From Nymphaea colorata (taxonomy: Eukaryota > Streptophyta > Magnoliopsida > Nymphaeales > Nymphaeaceae): 31,397 nt of DNA. A program made the translations under genes and the position numbers. The DNA is taken from contig NW_022204840.1 of the NCBI RefSeq assembly GCF_008831285.2, positions 1 to 31,397 on the forward strand, read 5' to 3'. Of the stretch, positions 1-8,912 are shown one piece after another (position 1 is the stretch's first letter; the number at the start of each line of letters is the position of its first letter). A model generated the notes under the pieces. That model was not told where the DNA came from. It saw only the letters and a list, made by a program, of their open reading frames with translations, and made no database searches.

Positions 1-1240
1 CTCAACATTGGTACAGATCGACCCACCTCGGACCCCTCCACGTCAGGACGAGACAAGGGCAAGGGCAGATATGTGGAAGCGGATACACATGACGCTTCAC
101 ATTTAGGCACCCCTCGTGAAGGTGCCGGCAGGGGCAGAATGCACCCACCCCGGATCGCACTCAACAAGAGATGCGAAGTTCCTTCCAACAGCAACGCATT
201 GGAAATCATAGCCAAAGCCGAAGCTTTTATGGCTCGGAAGGAGAGGAGGGTAATCCTCAGAGAGAAGAAGAGACCAACTCTCGTCAAGAAGAGAGGAGAA
301 CCCCCGGTTAGATCGATTTTCCGAAGTTTAATGGGGAAGGTCTGAGAGTGGTCTTCATGGCAGAGCGTTACTTTGTTTGCCACCGTATCCCGGATGAGGA
401 ATGGATAGAGATAGCGGCCGCCAACACCACAGGCGAGGCCACTACCCAATATCTCTGGTTTGACCATAAAACTAGGAACCAACTTGGGAGAAGTTCAAAG
501 CAAGCTTCCAACTCCGATTCGGTGATTCCACCTATTTGGACTACGACGAAGACTTGAAGAAGTTAGTCCAAAGAACGACCGTGCCAGCCTACCACAAAGA
601 ATTCATCCGTTTGGCTAGCCGAGTCCAATGGACCGAGAAGGCGCTTATTGGAGCCTTCAAGGGTGGATTAAACAAGAGGTTGTCCTCGAAATGAAAGTCC
701 AGAACTATGACACCCTCGAAGAATGTTTTGCCATGGCGCGAATATGTGAAGAGCGCCTAGAGGAGAAGCGAGCCCTAAAAAGGACTCGCAAATTTGACAA
801 GCAGAAGAAGAAACCGGCGTTCTCTTCTAGCTCACGGCCCAGGGGTAATGAATCAACTCCCTACGCACCTCGACGGGAGTTCAGGGCCGATACCAGATCT
901 GGTAGGAACCCCCCTACCCGCTATCTCACACCGAAGCAAATTGAAGAATATAGACGAAAAGGCTTATGCTATCGTTGTGAGGCCAAATGGGATAAGAACC
1001 ATCAATGCAAATCCTTCTTCCATGTAATGGTGGTCAGCGATCCCGAATACAGCAGCAGCTCGGATAGTGACTCATCCTCGAGTTCACCTTCCAGCTCTAG
1101 CTCCTCTTCTGAGCAAGAGGAGAGGACAAGGAGAAAGGCCAAGAGGCCGGAAAAGGCAGAAACGAAGACAGAAGAGACTCCAAAAGCCGAAGGCAAACCC
1201 GAAGAGGGTGAGTCTCTTCACACCATGCAAGACCCCACAA
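1..1240 (+). pseudogene. gag: gag of element A, broken by four 1-nt losses and a stop
   Basis: This is the C-terminal two thirds of a retrotransposon Gag, the particle protein that packages element RNA. Compared with the intact gag of element B, the reading frame changes four times, each consistent with loss of one base: between about 141 and 174, near 483, between about 670 and 690, and near 1236. An in-frame TAG also lies at 309-311. Recognisable parts are the capsid-like segment with MAERYF and GEATTQYLWF (about 315-470), the zinc knuckle CYRCEAKWDKNHQC (about 970-1011) with the plant chromovirus spacing CX2CX7HXC, and a serine-rich acidic stretch (about 1045-1115) followed by a Lys/Glu-rich one. 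Pol just downstream is open over 3.6 kb, so the damage is confined to gag. It cannot make a normal Gag; some indels could be assembly errors. Confidence 0.88.
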
Positions 1241-1250
1241 GCCCAACGCC

Positions 1251-4200
1251 ATGCGAGTATTTGGGCGTATCAACGGACAAAAAGTTTTGATTTTGCTTGA
1301 TTGTGGAGCAACGAATAACTTCCTAACCGAGGAAGCGGCTCAAAGGTGCAATGTTGCCTTGCAACCAAGTAAACCTCAAACGATTGTCGTGGGAGGGGGC
1401 CACCGGCTGAAGTGCATGCACGAGGTTAAGGACATGGAGGTTACCATCAAGAAACGTACCTTCAAAGTTGACTCGTTGGTCATACCCTTGGATGGAGTCG
1501 ACTTAGTCCTAGGCATGTCTTGGTTCTTATCGTGGAAAGATATCCACTGGGACGTCAAGAATTTCTCGATGACGTTCATTCCAGAGCTTGATGGGGAGCC
1601 CATCACGTTGCAAGGACTAGCCAGCACGACAAGTCCTAAGGCCGCCCTGCGTTGCCTCGACCAGGAGCAGCCCGCTTGCTGGGTCCTTACGCTAGCTACA
1701 GATGTTCCAGGATCGGACGAGACCATTGACGAACCGATCCCACCCTCGATTCAGAATGTGTTGAATAAGTTTCCCGAGATATTTGCGGAACCTAAAGGCC
1801 TACCTCCTCAAAGGGCCTATGACCACCGCATAGTACTCACGCAAGGAGCGGAGCCTGTAAACGTCAGGCCTTATCGGTATGGGTATAGTCAGAAGGCGGA
1901 AATTGAACGCCTCGTAAAAGAGATGCTCCATGATGGTATCATCCGTCCGAGCTGTAGTCCGTTCTCTTCCCCAGTCCTTTTGGTGAAGAAGAAAGACAAC
2001 ACGTGGAGATTTTGCATAGACTACAGAGCATTGAACGAGGTAACCGTCAAGGATCGGCACCCCATACCGGTCATAGATGAGTTGTTAGATGAGCTCACCG
2101 GCGCCACAATCTTTTCAAAGATAGACCTTCGCGCCGGCTATCATCAGATAAGAATGCAAGACGAAGATATATTAAAGACTGCTTTCCGTACTCACGATGG
2201 GCATTACGAATTCTTAGTAATGCCGTTTGGGTTAACAAACGCACCAGCCACCTTTCAGAGGTGCATGAACGACGTATTTCGGGAGCACCTACGCAGTTTT
2301 ATTTTGGTCTTTTTTGACGACATCCTCATCTACAGCCAGAGTGAGGAAAAGCATCGGGAACACCTGAGCATAACGCTAAACATATTGAAGGAACATCAGC
2401 TTTTCGCGAAGATGTCCAAGTGTAGCTTTGGACAATCTTCCATAGGGTATCTCGGGCACATTGTGTCGCGAGAAGGGGTTCGGGCAGACCCCGAAAAACT
2501 GCAAGCCATGGAGAAATGGCCACTGCCCAAAGATCTAAAGGGTCTACGAGGCTTCCTTGGACTCACAGGGTACTACAGGAGGTTTATACAAGGATATGGA
2601 ATTATCGCACAACCTCTAACCCAAATGCTAAAAAAGGGAGCTTTTCAGTGGACAGAGAAATCTAAGGTTGCATTTGACAAACTCAAGTCGGCCTTGATGA
2701 CCGCTCCAGTTTTGACACTCCCCGACTTCACTAAGACCTTTACCATTGAAACCGATGCATGTGAAGTTGGCGTTGGGGCCGTACTCGGCCAAGAGGGTCA
2801 TCCCATCGCATACATGTCGAAGGCCCTAACCAGTAGGGCGAAACCTTTCTCAACGTATGAGAAGGAGTTGCTTGCCATTGTAATTGCGGTGGAGAAATGG
2901 CGTCCCTATCTGATTGGACGCAGATTCATAGTAAGGACCGATCAGAATAGTTTGAGATACATGCTTAAGCAACGTGTATCCACCCCCACACAACAACGCT
3001 GGTTAGCTAAGCTTTTGGGGTACGATTTCGAGATCGAATACAAGAAAGGTCCTGAAAATAAGGCAGCGGATTCCCTATCACGCCTTACCGAACAATTCAT
3101 GACACTGTCAGTGGTGGAAACCAACTTATGGGTACGATTGGCCAACGATCAAGATAATGACCAATCGACCAAATTACTTAAGGCTGCAGAAAAGCAGAAT
3201 CCGGGTTCCATCCCTTTACATTCAGTGAAAGGGGATCTTCTTTTTAGGAAGGGGCGGGCCGTTGTCCCTCCTAATTCAGAGCTGAAACGAGAGCTTCTGC
3301 AGCACTTCCATGACTCGCCTGCTGCAGGACACGAAGGGGTCGCTAAGACCGTGAGTAGAGTCAAGGCCCAGTTCTGGTGGCGAGGACTGAAGGCCGATGT
3401 GCAAAGGTACATCCGTCAGTGCAAGATTTGCCAAAGGGAGAAATACGAGGCAATCAAGCCTCCAGGTCACCTAAATCCACTCCCAATTCCTACAAGACCA
3501 TGGACGGATATCACCATGGATTTCATTGATGCTATGCCTCGCTCAGAAGGAAAAGAGGCAATACTAGTTGTGGTTGATAGGCTGTCTAAATACAGCCACT
3601 TTGCACCATTGCCACGACTGTACCAAGGGCCAATGGTGGCTCACGTCTTCCAGGAGTACGTTGGAAAACTCCACGGGATGCCTCAGACGATCATCTGCGA
3701 CAGAGACTCTATTTTTATGAGCGCGTTCTGGAGGGAGTATATGAAGACGTTAGGTACAGAACTTCGGTTCAGCACTGCCCATCACCCGCAAACCGACGGG
3801 CAAAGCGAGATTGTGAATCGGTCTCTCGAGACTTACCTCAGATGCTTCGCAGGAGAAAGACCTAATTCATGGGTCAAATACTTACCCTGGGCCGAGTGGT
3901 CTTACAACACGAGTTGGCACTCGTCGACAGGGATGACTCCCTATGAGGCAGTCTACGGTTTTCCACCTCCGGCCATTCCAGCTTACGAAGGAGGTAGCGC
4001 CTTAGAGGATAATGTGGACTGCGAACTGCGCACCAGAGAGGAGGTCCTTAACTCCTTAAAACAGAATTTGATTAAAGCGCAGAATCGAATGAAGCAAGTC
4101 TACGATAAAGGTAGACAAGACCGAGCATTCGAAGAAGGGCAGTACGTATGGTTGAAGAGGCTTCCTCTGAAGCAGAAGTCTCTAATGGGGCAGCCATACT

Positions 4201-4865
4201 CGAAACTTCTGCCGCGTTACTATGGGCCATATCCCATATTACAGAAAGTCGGCAAGGCCGCATACCGATTGGGATTGCCCAGAGAGGCACAAGTCCACCC
4301 TGTATTTCATGTCTCTCGCTTGAAACCACATCAAGGCGAGATACCGACTACCGTGGAACATGTGTCGGACCAGTTGCCGATGCCTTACAGAATTTTAAAG
4401 CACAGATATACAAGAAGGCAAGGCAGAACAAGGCATGAAGTATTGGTCGAGTGGGAAGGCCCCGACCAAGGAACCTCTTGGGAGGAATTTGGGTCAGTTG
4501 CTCATCGTTTTCCCTCTTCCAGCGCTCGAGGACAAGCGCAAGGTAGGGAGGGGGAATCTGTTACGGACCTACCCGATGGTCCAGACCCAGGCGAGGCCGA
4601 ACAGCCCGAGCCAAGCATTAGGCGTAGAAGAGCGTCAGAATTGTGGGCTCGGTCCTTGCATCAGTTAGCCGAGGAAACTCCCAAGGAGGCTAACGACGCA
4701 CCAGGTCAGGTTGCAGTGGGAGGAGCGGGAGGAGCAGCCAAGTCCGCAACGGTGCTCGAACAGGATAAACCTCAGGGTCACACTGAACCAGTAGTAGAAC
4801 TCACCGAGCGTAGGCTAGACGCACCCATACCGAGTTCGACTCTCTCAACCCGCGAGGTCGTCTAA
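1251..4865 (+). CDS. pol: pol of element A: protease, RT, RNase H, integrase, chromodomain, LTR-coded tail
   Basis: Open frame of 1204 codons encoding the replication enzymes. The start at 1251 is only the first Met after the last gag frameshift; in element B this point lies inside one gag-pol frame, so independent initiation is unlikely. Residues about 1-110 are an aspartic protease with active-site DCGAT at 17-21 (Cys where Ser/Thr is usual). RT carries FFDD at 354-357. RNase H begins near TIETDACEVG. Integrase has an HHCC zinc finger (HFHDS...GHEG...CKICQ) and the D,D35E triad in MDFID, CDRDS and GQSEIVN. A GPY/F module (RYYGPYPILQKVGKAAYRL) and a chromodomain-like end (ILKHRY...EVLVEWEG...TSWEEF) follow. 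The last about 102 residues are encoded by the 3' LTR. The catalytic motifs seen are intact, but without a working gag frame the copy cannot be autonomous. Confidence 0.92.
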   Translation: MRVFGRINGQKVLILLDCGATNNFLTEEAAQRCNVALQPSKPQTIVVGGGHRLKCMHEVKDMEVTIKKRTFKVDSLVIPLDGVDLVLGMSWFLSWKDIHWDVKNFSMTFIPELDGEPITLQGLASTTSPKAALRCLDQEQPACWVLTLATDVPGSDETIDEPIPPSIQNVLNKFPEIFAEPKGLPPQRAYDHRIVLTQGAEPVNVRPYRYGYSQKAEIERLVKEMLHDGIIRPSCSPFSSPVLLVKKKDNTWRFCIDYRALNEVTVKDRHPIPVIDELLDELTGATIFSKIDLRAGYHQIRMQDEDILKTAFRTHDGHYEFLVMPFGLTNAPATFQRCMNDVFREHLRSFILVFFDDILIYSQSEEKHREHLSITLNILKEHQLFAKMSKCSFGQSSIGYLGHIVSREGVRADPEKLQAMEKWPLPKDLKGLRGFLGLTGYYRRFIQGYGIIAQPLTQMLKKGAFQWTEKSKVAFDKLKSALMTAPVLTLPDFTKTFTIETDACEVGVGAVLGQEGHPIAYMSKALTSRAKPFSTYEKELLAIVIAVEKWRPYLIGRRFIVRTDQNSLRYMLKQRVSTPTQQRWLAKLLGYDFEIEYKKGPENKAADSLSRLTEQFMTLSVVETNLWVRLANDQDNDQSTKLLKAAEKQNPGSIPLHSVKGDLLFRKGRAVVPPNSELKRELLQHFHDSPAAGHEGVAKTVSRVKAQFWWRGLKADVQRYIRQCKICQREKYEAIKPPGHLNPLPIPTRPWTDITMDFIDAMPRSEGKEAILVVVDRLSKYSHFAPLPRLYQGPMVAHVFQEYVGKLHGMPQTIICDRDSIFMSAFWREYMKTLGTELRFSTAHHPQTDGQSEIVNRSLETYLRCFAGERPNSWVKYLPWAEWSYNTSWHSSTGMTPYEAVYGFPPPAIPAYEGGSALEDNVDCELRTREEVLNSLKQNLIKAQNRMKQVYDKGRQDRAFEEGQYVWLKRLPLKQKSLMGQPYSKLLPRYYGPYPILQKVGKAAYRLGLPREAQVHPVFHVSRLKPHQGEIPTTVEHVSDQLPMPYRILKHRYTRRQGRTRHEVLVEWEGPDQGTSWEEFGSVAHRFPSSSARGQAQGREGESVTDLPDGPDPGEAEQPEPSIRRRRASELWARSLHQLAEETPKEANDAPGQVAVGGAGGAAKSATVLEQDKPQGHTEPVVELTERRLDAPIPSSTLSTREVV
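4545..4556 (+). other. Polypurine tract of element A
   Basis: AGGGAGGGGGAA, a 12-base pure purine run ending two bases before the LTR start TGTTAC at 4559. In LTR retrotransposons the RNase H-resistant polypurine tract primes plus-strand DNA synthesis. The identical 12-mer stands at the same place in element B. It lies inside the pol reading frame, so it is also coding (Arg-Glu-Gly-Glu). Confidence 0.9.
4719..4735 (+). other. Conserved purine 17-mer in LTR, element A copy
   Basis: GGGAGGAGCGGGAGGAG, 160 bp into the LTR and inside the pol tail, where it codes Gly-Gly-Ala-Gly-Gly. The identical 17-mer occurs in element C (24443-24459, - strand), and B has the same with one C-to-T change. The surrounding tail is poorly conserved between A and C, so nucleotide-level selection is possible. 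It could be a two-tier G-quadruplex or a second purine-tract signal. Function unknown. Confidence 0.6.
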
Positions 4866-4984
4866 GACCAAAGGTCTTAAGCGAATGGCTCGGTCAACCA
4901 GACCGAGCCCTTATACTCCAAATACGAAGTGAGGGCGTTTACCCTCACGAGGTCCCCCTCCTTGGGCTCGCAAGGTTCAAGGAG
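4863..4984 (+). other. Hairpin cluster after the pol stop, element A
   Basis: Four perfect stems in 122 bases. (1) 4863-4879: TAAGACC/GGTCTTA with loop AAA, the TAA being the pol stop codon itself. (2) 4887-4909: GGCTCGGTC/GACCGAGCC, loop AACCA. (3) 4929-4948: GTGAGGG/CCCTCAC, 6-nt loop. (4) 4958-4984: CTCCTTG/CAAGGAG, 13-nt loop. Stems 2 and 3 match element B in position, length and loop but with compensating base-pair changes, the mark of a conserved RNA or single-stranded DNA fold. Located in U3, they would sit in the 3' UTR of genomic RNA. Function is inferred only. Confidence 0.75.
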
Positions 4985-5165
4985 TCGTTTTAGCACTTAG
5001 GCGTTTATTTTAACTTTAGTACTTAGCTTTTGTTAACTCGTTTTTACTTGGCGCCTTTGAGATTCGAGGTCAAGACCTAAGCCGGCGGGTTGTGCCGAGC
5101 GCCTTGAGTTTTTTAGATTTTGGGTTTGGATCCGCGCGTGATAATCCCGGATCACTTTCTCTTTG

Positions 5166-5172
5166 TATATAT
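5166..5172 (+). promoter_or_regulatory. TATA box of the element A LTR
   Basis: TATATAT about 608 bp into the LTR, followed by TTGGATC and, 60 bp on, a CT-rich stretch. The same order (TATA, then GGATC, then CT patch) occurs in the B and C LTRs. This places transcription start near 5195-5205 and makes U3 short (about 640 bp) compared with R-U5 (about 3 kb). Confidence 0.7.
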
Positions 5173-6803
5173 TGTATTGGATCCTTTGTAATTGTATCAA
5201 AGAAATCGAATTTCGGCTCATTGCGAGTTTTGGCTCTCTCTCCTCTTCGAGGACTCCATCTCTTCGACCCCCTCTCTCTACCCGAGTTAGGAGCGTCTCC
5301 ACCCATCGAATCCCCTTGCCCCCGTCGTCCGTGTTGACCTCGGCCTCAAGGAAGACAAACCAGGCGGATCCCCTCCCACCGGCGGTGATCCCTCCTCGTC
5401 CACGCTTGCCTCTACGAAGAAGATCAACAGCCCGAACATTAGTGCCTTCCCCTTGAACACGAAGGAGAAGAAAGGCTGAGTTCGGCACAAGAGAAGATCG
5501 AAGTCCCCAAGGCTTCGATTCGACGGCTTAACAAGGTTAGTACTTGGATCATTGAATTCTTCCATTCGGCTTGGAGTTGTTCGCTTCCGGAGCCTCACCC
5601 GTGACCTAAGCCCCTTGCTCGGCATACCCGAGTGACTGGTTTGAGGATCTACGGTGCCCCTCCCTTGGTGCACTCTCTTCCCCGCTTGGAATCGGTTCTC
5701 TATCCGTAGGAACCAACCCAAGCCACCCCTCACGGTTCACGACGGCTGTATCAACAAAAAGATCAATTTCACCGTCGGCTCCAAATCGAAGTTGGCAAGA
5801 AATCCAGTGGCCTTAAGGATTCATAATCACGGTTCAATATCGAGGTTTGGTCCCATAAACTACTGCATTGGAATCGCCTCTTCGTGCTGATCAACATAGT
5901 CAAATTTGGGCAAATTCGGCCCGTGAGAAGACATAAATTGCCTCGGCCGGAAATCTGGTCAGAGCTAAGCGCCGCTGCAACTTCCGGCGTCCACCATTGT
6001 TCCCGGTGTGAAGGACAGTCCTGCCCCTCCACCACCGAAGGCCTCTGCAGTTTCGAGAAGGGCACCAGCGTCATTTGGACGAGGAGCTAACCCTAGCCGC
6101 GGCGCGTGAAGGACCGCGTCTCCCTTGGCCGCCGGTCCCGAATTGGTAAGTCTTCCTACCGCGCATCTTGGCCTTCCGTTTCTACACGTGTCCCACATCT
6201 GTCAACCCGCGTCATACCCTGCCCTCGTAGCCTGCCATGTGTCCTCTCCAGCTCGCCTAGCCCCCTCCGAGAATCCCTCTTGGATCACGAGCTCCTAGCT
6301 CGCTTTTGTCACCCCCGCCACCTTCCTTTTTGGCATATTTTCCTTTGCGTCAAACCCTAACGCCTCAGCCCTCCATCACGCCACTTGTCCGCATCTCAGC
6401 CCTCCCGCGCCCAGTCATCCGCCTACGTGTCTGCCACCTGTCCCACCAGGTCCCACTTGGAGTCTCGCCCAGTCCACGCGGCTGCCACCTCACCAAACCG
6501 CGTGCCACCTACACCCGAGCGTTTTGGCAAGTCCCTAGCCGCGCGCTCCCCTTTCCCGTTTTCTCGCCTACCTCTGCTACCTCCATCTCAACCCTAATCC
6601 GCGGCTTATCTCCACCGTTCCTTGCCTCCACGTGTCACCCATCCACCGGAGAGAGAGACTCGAATAATCCTCGAGTGCCACCTCTTTGATTGCCTAATCT
6701 CCTTAGCAATCAAGCTCGATCTCTTCCTACCTTCTAGGAAAGTGATCGCCACCTTCCTCTTACTCGCTAGCCTCTCCCCTAGCGAGCTACCCTTGACCGT
6801 TGA

Positions 6804-6821
6804 TCTTGCCACGTGGCAAGA
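6804..6821 (+). other. Perfect 18-bp palindrome with G-box core, element A LTR
   Basis: TCTTGCCACGTGGCAAGA is fully self-complementary and centred on the G-box CACGTG. The homologous place in the B LTR keeps both arms but loses the CACGTG core. It may be a dimeric bZIP/bHLH site or a foldback. Confidence 0.6.
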
Positions 6822-8426
6822 CCCGACGCACTCACTTGGCTAGACCGCCAAGACCGAGCCCACCTAGCTAGGTCAACCTCACGCGTCATCCAACCTAGGA
6901 GTTCACTACCCACATTTGAACCGAACCCACTCGACCTTAGGACTTAGTCAACCCTCTGACTTTCCGTCTTAGCCCACTAGGTCAACCCTTCCGTTTGACC
7001 TAACCCTAGTCATCTCGAGCCTACCTCGAGATTGCCCGAACCCACTTCACCCGGACCCATCACTTGGTCCAGTAGTCAGCCCACCTTCTAGAACCCACTA
7101 TCGCACTCGGTCTCTCTTGACCAACTTCCCCGAGCTTAGGCTCAGCCCTAGCCAAACCGCCTTGGCCTACCATCGTAGTTAGAAACCCTAACATCCCTCC
7201 TAAACCTCACCTCCCCCCTCGGCCTACCACTACCTTAACCTCCCTAAACCAGACCGACACTACCCTACTAGAGCCCAGTCGTTGCCGAGCCCAGCCAGCC
7301 TTAGTTAGGATTAGGCGTAGCTGTTCCGTCGGCCACCCTCGTGGTCGACTCTCTTCCGTCGGCACCCAGCCGACGCCCGTGGCCGAGCCACACCCGAAGG
7401 AAGGCAGGTAGGCGTTGCCGCTTCCGGCACTCGCCCCCCTCGTCACTCCGCCGGAGTACGGTAGCAGCAGCAGCGGCACCGGCGCACTCAGACGCGCGCT
7501 TCCCGCCGTCCCTCCGTCTACGCCGTCGACACCCGTCACGCGACCAGCGTCGGCCGAGCTATCTTGGCCGACTCTCTCTCTCTACGCCAGCATCGTCGGC
7601 GTCCAGCGGCAGACAGGCCGTGCGCTCCCCGCCGGTCTCCAGCCCGTGCAGCAAGCTCCGAGGAGGCTCGCCTCAAGCGGACTTCTTCGATCCGTAGCTG
7701 CAATATCCGAGGCACGGTCTTAGCCTCGGATCCCTCTCGGACAGCCAAGGAATCACCTTGGCCGGTATCATCTCCTTAACCCCCTTGTAGTTTCGGGTGG
7801 GAGTAATTGCTTTTGCACTAGGGATTTGTTAGTTTGCTTATTGCTGTTTTAGCCCGGGCTTAGACCCATCGTCCGTCTCGTGGTACCTCGGAGGCCGTAG
7901 GCCAAAGACACGACCACCGCGGGCCTAACCGTCCTATTTGGGAAAGGGCGTGGTTTGTTCGTTAGTCGTGGTTTGATTGTGGCTTGTGAGTGAGTTGCGA
8001 GTGATTCTTGTATCGAACGCGTTTGTAAAGCCTCGCATCCGGTTTTAGTCCGATTGTAGTAGGATAAGCCGTAGCTAGGTTTTTGGAAAAGGGTAATCCC
8101 ACACTTGTATTCCCTTCCCTTGGGATTTTTGCGCCGGGGTCCTGTCCGGCCGGGTAGACCTTGTATTTAATTTGCTAGGATTTTTTTTTGGTTTTAGATT
8201 ACCTCAAGGAGACTTGGGAACTAGGACTCGTGCTTGGTTCGCGCTTTCTAGCCGCAACCGGGTGAGTGCCTGTTACGGACCAATCTCATGGTCCCGACCC
8301 AAGGCCGACAGAGCAGGCCGGACCTAGCCGGTTGAAGCGCAAGGCGTCTGAGTTGTGGGCTCAGACCATGGAGCACGTCGCCAACTCAACCCAAGATGTT
8401 GAAGCAGCACCAACGCAGGTTGCAGC

Positions 8427-8443
8427 GGGAGGAGTGGGAGGAG
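8427..8443 (+). other. Conserved purine 17-mer, element B 5' LTR copy
   Basis: GGGAGGAGTGGGAGGAG, 156 bp into the LTR. It differs by one C-to-T change from the 17-mer shared by elements A and C. The 3' LTR copy is at 17791-17807, inside the translated pol tail. Confidence 0.6.
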
Positions 8444-8578
8444 CAACCAGGTCCGAAGAGGTGCTCAAACCGGATAGGCTTCAAGACGTTTCTGAACTAA
8501 GTGTTGAACTCACCGAGTTAGTCAAGTTAACCTCTAATGTGAGTCCGGTCAACCTAGACGCTTGAGCCGATTCTAAGA

Positions 8579-8691
8579 CCTAGAATCCTAGGCAATCGGC
8601 TAAGTCAAACAGACTTAGCCCATGCGCATCTAACCGAAGTGTGGGCGGCAACCCACACGAGGTCCCCGCCCTGGGCTCACAAGGCTCAGGG
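8579..8691 (+). other. Hairpin cluster, element B 5' LTR copy
   Basis: Same sequence as the cluster at 17943-18055 in the 3' LTR. In this copy it lies upstream of the TATA box, so it would not be in the element transcript made from this LTR; the transcribed copy is the one in the 3' LTR. Confidence 0.7.
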
Positions 8692-8904
8692 ACGATTCGT
8701 TTAAATTTCGAGCTTAGGCACTAGGCCGCTCGTTTCCTTCCAGCACTTAGTCATTTTCAGTCTTTGCTTTCGCACTTAACCATTCCTTGCCAATAACGAG
8801 TTTTGAACTCGAGACCCAGGCCGAGCGGGGTGTGCTCGGCGCATTAGTTGTTGGATTAGATCTAGCGCGGGTTATGAAATACAAACCCGCTTCATTTGAA
8901 CTTG

Positions 8905-8912
8905 TATATATA
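8905..8912 (+). promoter_or_regulatory. TATA box of element B promoter
   Basis: TATATATA, 634 bp into the 5' LTR, followed by GGATCTTGTACATTG and then a CT-rich patch (8971-9018) typical of the region downstream of plant transcription starts. The start is expected near 8935-8945. The equivalent TATA boxes in A and C stand at similar distances. With this start, R plus U5 measure about 3.2 kb. Confidence 0.75.

Larger units (their letters stand above)
1..8270 (+). mobile_element. Element A: Ty3/gypsy chromovirus-type LTR retrotransposon, 5' end outside window
   Basis: The window opens inside the gag region of a plant Ty3/gypsy element. Visible parts, in order, are a decayed gag, an intact pol frame, a polypurine tract and a full-width 3' LTR. 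The 5' LTR, primer site and gag start lie upstream. Its proteins align along their whole length with those of element B, yet the DNA and LTRs are clearly diverged, so A is a related but separate family or subfamily. The LTR stops at 8270, about 5 bp short of where the B LTR would end (the terminal TAACA is absent), and the B 5' LTR follows with no spacer. Order and type of domains are seen directly. The assignment to a Reina/CRM/Galadriel-like chromovirus is from family knowledge and is less certain. Confidence 0.93.
4559..8270 (+). repeat. 3' LTR of element A (3712 bp)
   Basis: Begins TGTTACGGACC right after the polypurine tract, as the B LTR does. Contents in order: the last 101 codons and stop of pol (to 4865); hairpins (4863-4984); TATA box (5166); CT-rich patch (about 5230-5285); donor-like sites GTTAGT at 5536 and GTAAGT at 6146; a CT/TCAACC-rich stretch (about 6150-7300) with teloboxes AAACCCTAA at 6352 and 7183 and G-boxes at 6185, 6629 and 6810; a GC-rich part (7300-7700); the hairpin motif ending GACACGACC (about 7881-7918); a TGAGTGAGTTGCGAG block (near 7987); CGGGGTCCTGTCCG (8135-8148); and an acceptor-like TTTAATTTGCTAG (ending 8178). 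Against B only the two ends and these landmarks align by eye. The terminal TAACA expected from B is missing at the junction with B. I see no credible gene in it besides the pol tail. Confidence 0.9.

Noticed and set aside
5287-5733. 148-codon minus-strand frame in the A LTR
   Set aside because: Antisense to the CT-rich leader; Arg/Gly-rich by composition only, with no homologue in the B LTR.
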